Origin: Symbiodinium sp. CCMP2592
Lineage: Eukaryota; Sar; Dinophyceae; Suessiales; Symbiodiniaceae
Length of the DNA: 64,000 bases
Reading direction: 5' to 3'
Assembly: GCA_905221615.1 (NCBI GenBank)
Contig: CAJNDT010000493.1
Span: 62,001 to 126,000, forward strand
Shown here: positions 61,144 to 64,000 of the stretch, piece by piece
Position numbering within the stretch: position 1 is the first letter of the stretch
Layout of the letters: every line of letters starts with the position of its first letter
Position numbers and translations under genes: made by a program
The notes under the pieces: generated by a model
The model's input: the letters and a program-made list of their open reading frames with translations, nothing else
What the model was told of the DNA's origin: nothing
Databases searched by the model: none

Positions 61144-61321
61144 TACTTGGAGGATCATGGGGCTTAGTAAGCAAGTTTATAAGTACCTCAATTGGGGTTA
61201 TAAGGAATTATAAGTATAGTTACGGCTATAATTTGGGTTATAAGTCCCTAAGTAGGGTTATCCTTATTACAACCTACTTACAACCGTACTTACTATGTCT
61301 TATGAGCCTTTAATTTAAGTA
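61144..61321. mobile_element. MITE family D, long copy
   Basis: 178 bp, longer than usual, as if two family cores were fused; an extra right arm follows at 61391-61421. Confidence 0.8.
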
Positions 61322-61579
61322 GACCCTAAACCCTAAACCCCATAGATCCCTTTAAGGATCCCTATAGATCCCTTTAAGGAGCCGCTAACGAACCTTACTA
61401 AGTCCCATAAGCCTTTAAGTACACCAGGTTCCGACTTCTCTTGGGATGTACGCACACACGGCATTTCGGAGACACGTCAAATGGAAACCATATTCCAAAG
61501 AAGACAAAACCTAAGCACGCAAAACCCTAAACCCTAAACCACTACGGCGGATAGTAAAGACTACGTACCCGCCAACCCC

Positions 61580-61795
61580 CAATGTAGGAACCTGATTAAG
61601 AAACCCTGGTCCTATAACCCCCAAAATATGTAGTAGGATTCATATAAGGAACCCTAATAGAGGCCCAGGCTTGCTAATCAGGTTCTTACATCAACCGCCC
61701 TTATAGTACCCTTATAGTACCCTTTAGAGGAACCTTTTATAGCACCCTAGAAAGGCCCAAGGTTTCTTGATCAGGTTCCTGCACTACCCCGACCC
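61580..61795. mobile_element. Composite family-G element
   Basis: Same order and orientation as at 47.4 kb, with arms at 61580, 61671-61690 and 61770-61795. Confidence 0.87.
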
Positions 61796-62181
61796 TGGCA
61801 TGGCGGCCCGGTAGGAATCTGATGGTTTCGGGTTCCTAATTAATTACCTACACCCCCAAATAACTCACCTCTTTAAGGACTTATAGAAAAGAAATCAACA
61901 AAAGGAACCATAAAACAATAGGTTATTTGGGGTGTAAGTAATGTCTTGAACCACGCTGCCCAAAAAAGCCCGACACCCCTGGCAGGAGCCCTAAACCCGA
62001 AGCCTTAGACAACAGCCCCAAATCTGCAAAAATACAGGGGATTTGAAAACATAAAGACGGGTACAGGATACGATAATAACACCAAAGGATCATAACTGAA
62101 ATCTGCCAGATACAGGAGCAAACACAAAAACGGGTAGTATAGGATACGATAATTACACCAAAGAGCCCCAAGGGACCATAT

Positions 62182-62282
62182 CGGTAGTTTTCAAAATTAC
62201 GGTCTCTGTTGGGGTCCCTATTATAGTACGGCAGTTAATATTTAAAGTACCCAGAACGGAACCATAATTTTGACAACCAACC
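62182..62282. mobile_element. MITE family B, copy B9
   Basis: Diverged copy, CGGTAGTTTTCAAAAT to ATTTTGACAACCAACC. Confidence 0.8.
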
Positions 62283-62544
62283 AGATGGCCAACTTTTCAG
62301 GCTTCTATAGTACGGCCGAGATCTGAGAACCCTAAGCCCTCATGCCAGGCATCTATGTACATCGTGGGCTCTGCTGCCTGCCCTTCAGTAGGCCGCGAGA
62401 CGTAAGCGGGGAGTTTCTCAGCATTTCGGTGCATAGGGGTTCCTAAACCCCAAACCGGGTGTCGGGGTTTTAGGGCTTTCGGGGCCTGCTCGGTTTTTCT
62501 ATGCTTTTCTGCTCGGCGCGCTGTCCGCGTGCTCTGCTAAACTC

Positions 62545-62642
62545 TAGAACCACTAGGGACCCTGATATAGTTCCCCTAAATGGTAGGACCCTTGTCATAA
62601 AGATCCCTCAAAATAAGGTGCCCCTAATTTTCGGCAACTCCC
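62545..62642. mobile_element. MITE family A, 5'-truncated copy
   Basis: The right inverted repeat (TTTTCGGCAACTCCC) is intact; the left one is lost. Confidence 0.7.
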
Positions 62643-62819
62643 GCACGAAAAGCACTGTACGAGGGGGTTGGGATTGCCCTGCCTGTTGAGAAACACCCTC
62701 GAACATGGCCGTTCCGTTCGCCATCGCTGACGATCTGCCATGTACTTGCTGCCACATAACTAACGATGCAGTTGGGCTCGGTTCTAGCAGAACTCACACA
62801 GGCTGCTGATATTCACTCA

Positions 62820-63053
62820 TGCCGGCATGTAGTTGTATACCCATGTACCCGTGTGTATGCGCGTGAATGTGCAAATGCATGCTTGCATTTGTAGATATCT
62901 CCTACACATGTATGTCTGCAGAAGCATACATACGTACATGCATGCATACATACATGCATACATACATACACACGTCCGTATCTTTGCATGCCTGTATGCA
63001 TGGATGTATGTATGTGTGTACGTGTGTGTATATATATATATATATGTGCGTCC

Positions 63054-63088
<35 letters not shown>

Positions 63089-63150
63089 GATATATATGTA
63101 TATGTGTGTGTATATATGTATGTATATATCATACACACGTGACGTGCTAG
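62820..63150. repeat. Long CATA/TATG/TA microsatellite block
   Basis: ATGCATACATACATGC, TGTATGTATG and TA runs over 330 bp. All ORFs here are low-complexity artefacts. Confidence 0.9.
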
Positions 63151-63630
63151 CTTGTGTGGACATAAGCATGCAACTAAGGTAGGCATATGCGCACTTGCTA
63201 GAAACACTACCCTTGGAAGCTTGCACCCCAAACCCGACACTCACAGCCCCAAACCCCAAAACCCAAAGACGACGATCCCGAAACCCAAAGCCGCACAGTC
63301 CAAACCCTCAAAACCCACAGCCACAAGCCCTGAAGCCCCAGATCCTTTGGCTCCTCCTTTCTTGAACCGAATCCTAATGTCAAGACCAAAAGCTGTCCTC
63401 AGAGTTTGCTTGGATCTGTATCTAGAACTGGCAGGGATGGTTTACGTGAAACTGCACTCGAGACCCGAATCTCATTGACTGTGTGGCCGCCCCTGATCAT
63501 CAGCAGTCGGGGAGTTCAGCAAAGCAGGAGGCCCGAACAGAACTAGTAAGGGCTCTTAAAGGGCTCCTTGAAGGGACCTATAGGTTATAGGGATCCTTAA
63601 AGGGATCTATGGGGTTTAGGGTTTAGGGTC
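63151..63630. other. Right-edge region
   Basis: CCCAAACCC-rich DNA and a short unique patch (63350-63480). No gene supported. Confidence 0.45.
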
Positions 63631-63754
63631 TACTTAAAGGCTCATGGGACATAGTAAGTACGGTTGTAAGTAGGTTGTAATAAGGATAACCCTACTTAGG
63701 GGACTTATAACCCCAAATATCGCCAATTTATTAAGTCCCATGGTCCTTTAAGTA
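63631..63754. mobile_element. MITE family D copy
   Basis: Full-length; preceded by TTTAGGG motifs. Confidence 0.88.
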
Positions 63755-63957
63755 GTATGGGTCCTACTGATTACCCTGGGGTCGAATATGTGGGACCTTG
63801 TAATTAGTAAGGATGCTACTGTTCAGAGTAGAAGTTAGGGTCTGCTGTGTATGGATCCTGCTACGTGGGATCCAATATAGTGGTCGGAACGATTCGTAGC
63901 AATTTCCCCCTACAGCCGGCACATTCGTTATCGTAGCTTGCAGTCTAACTAGCATAA

Positions 63958-63985
63958 CAACCCTAAACCCTAAACCCTAAACCCC
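63958..63985. repeat. Interstitial CCCTAAA run at the right edge
   Basis: Four CCCTAAA units, not followed by further telomere sequence, so the window end is not a chromosome end. Confidence 0.88.
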
Positions 63986-64000
63986 AATTTCCAATCGGGT

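Noticed and set aside
62813..63259. Long Tyr/Ile/His/Cys-rich ORFs
   Set aside because: Low-complexity TATG/CATA microsatellite translations.
63950..64000. Chromosome end at the right border
   Set aside because: Only four CCCTAAA units, followed by unique sequence; similar short runs occur throughout.
1..64000. tRNA, rRNA, snRNA or spliced-leader genes
   Set aside because: No cloverleaf, rRNA core or CCGTAGCCATTTTGGCTCAAG-like sequence was found by eye; small RNA genes could still be missed.
1..64000. Bacterial operon, phage or plasmid origin
   Set aside because: Spliced exons, copia element, MITEs and telomere-type heptamers are eukaryotic; no operon or Shine-Dalgarno pattern is seen.

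Overview
The window looks like nuclear DNA of a dinoflagellate, probably a large-genome species. Four things support this: (i) degenerate TTTAGGG/CCCTAAA telomere-type motifs are scattered through almost all non-coding sequence; (ii) a 9.2-kb Ty1/copia element carries one oversized polyprotein of a dinoflagellate type; (iii) very small exons (about 45-130 bp) are joined through GT, GC and GA donors, mostly with AG|G acceptors; (iv) those exons spell a SHQW...HPDP...WYDY...CPQ...WCRLE...GEGEF...ankyrin protein that I recognise from memory as a large uncharacterised dinoflagellate family. No database search was possible, so family names are recollection plus visible motifs.

Layout. 1-16.8 kb: a partial plus-strand coding island at the left edge, then short coding-like islands of uncertain strand among MITEs, microsatellites and degenerate telomere-like DNA. 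16.79-26.00 kb: an intact, very young LTR retrotransposon (LTRs differ at 1 of 276 positions; AGGTT target duplication) with gag, CCHC knuckle, aspartic protease, a 2OG-Fe(II) oxygenase-like block, a C5-methyltransferase-like block, integrase, RT and RNase H in one frame, and a protein-like ORF overlapping it in another frame. 26-37 kb: MITE-rich DNA with a few coding-like islands. 37.3-55.6 kb: a minus-strand gene of which I could place at least 17 exons, its introns filled with MITEs and one 33-bp/198-bp higher-order minisatellite. 55.6-64 kb: more MITEs, microsatellites and weak coding-like islands.

At least a dozen families of short terminal-inverted-repeat elements (called A-K and Q here) give roughly 80 copies. 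Families A and B show 4-bp target duplications. In the SHQW/ankyrin gene one intron is almost exactly one family-D element, another is largely a family-Q element, and two introns are bounded by 5-bp direct repeats (GAGAC, GTGAC). This suggests that MITE insertion creates introns here (introners). I saw no rRNA, tRNA, CRISPR or operon-like structure.
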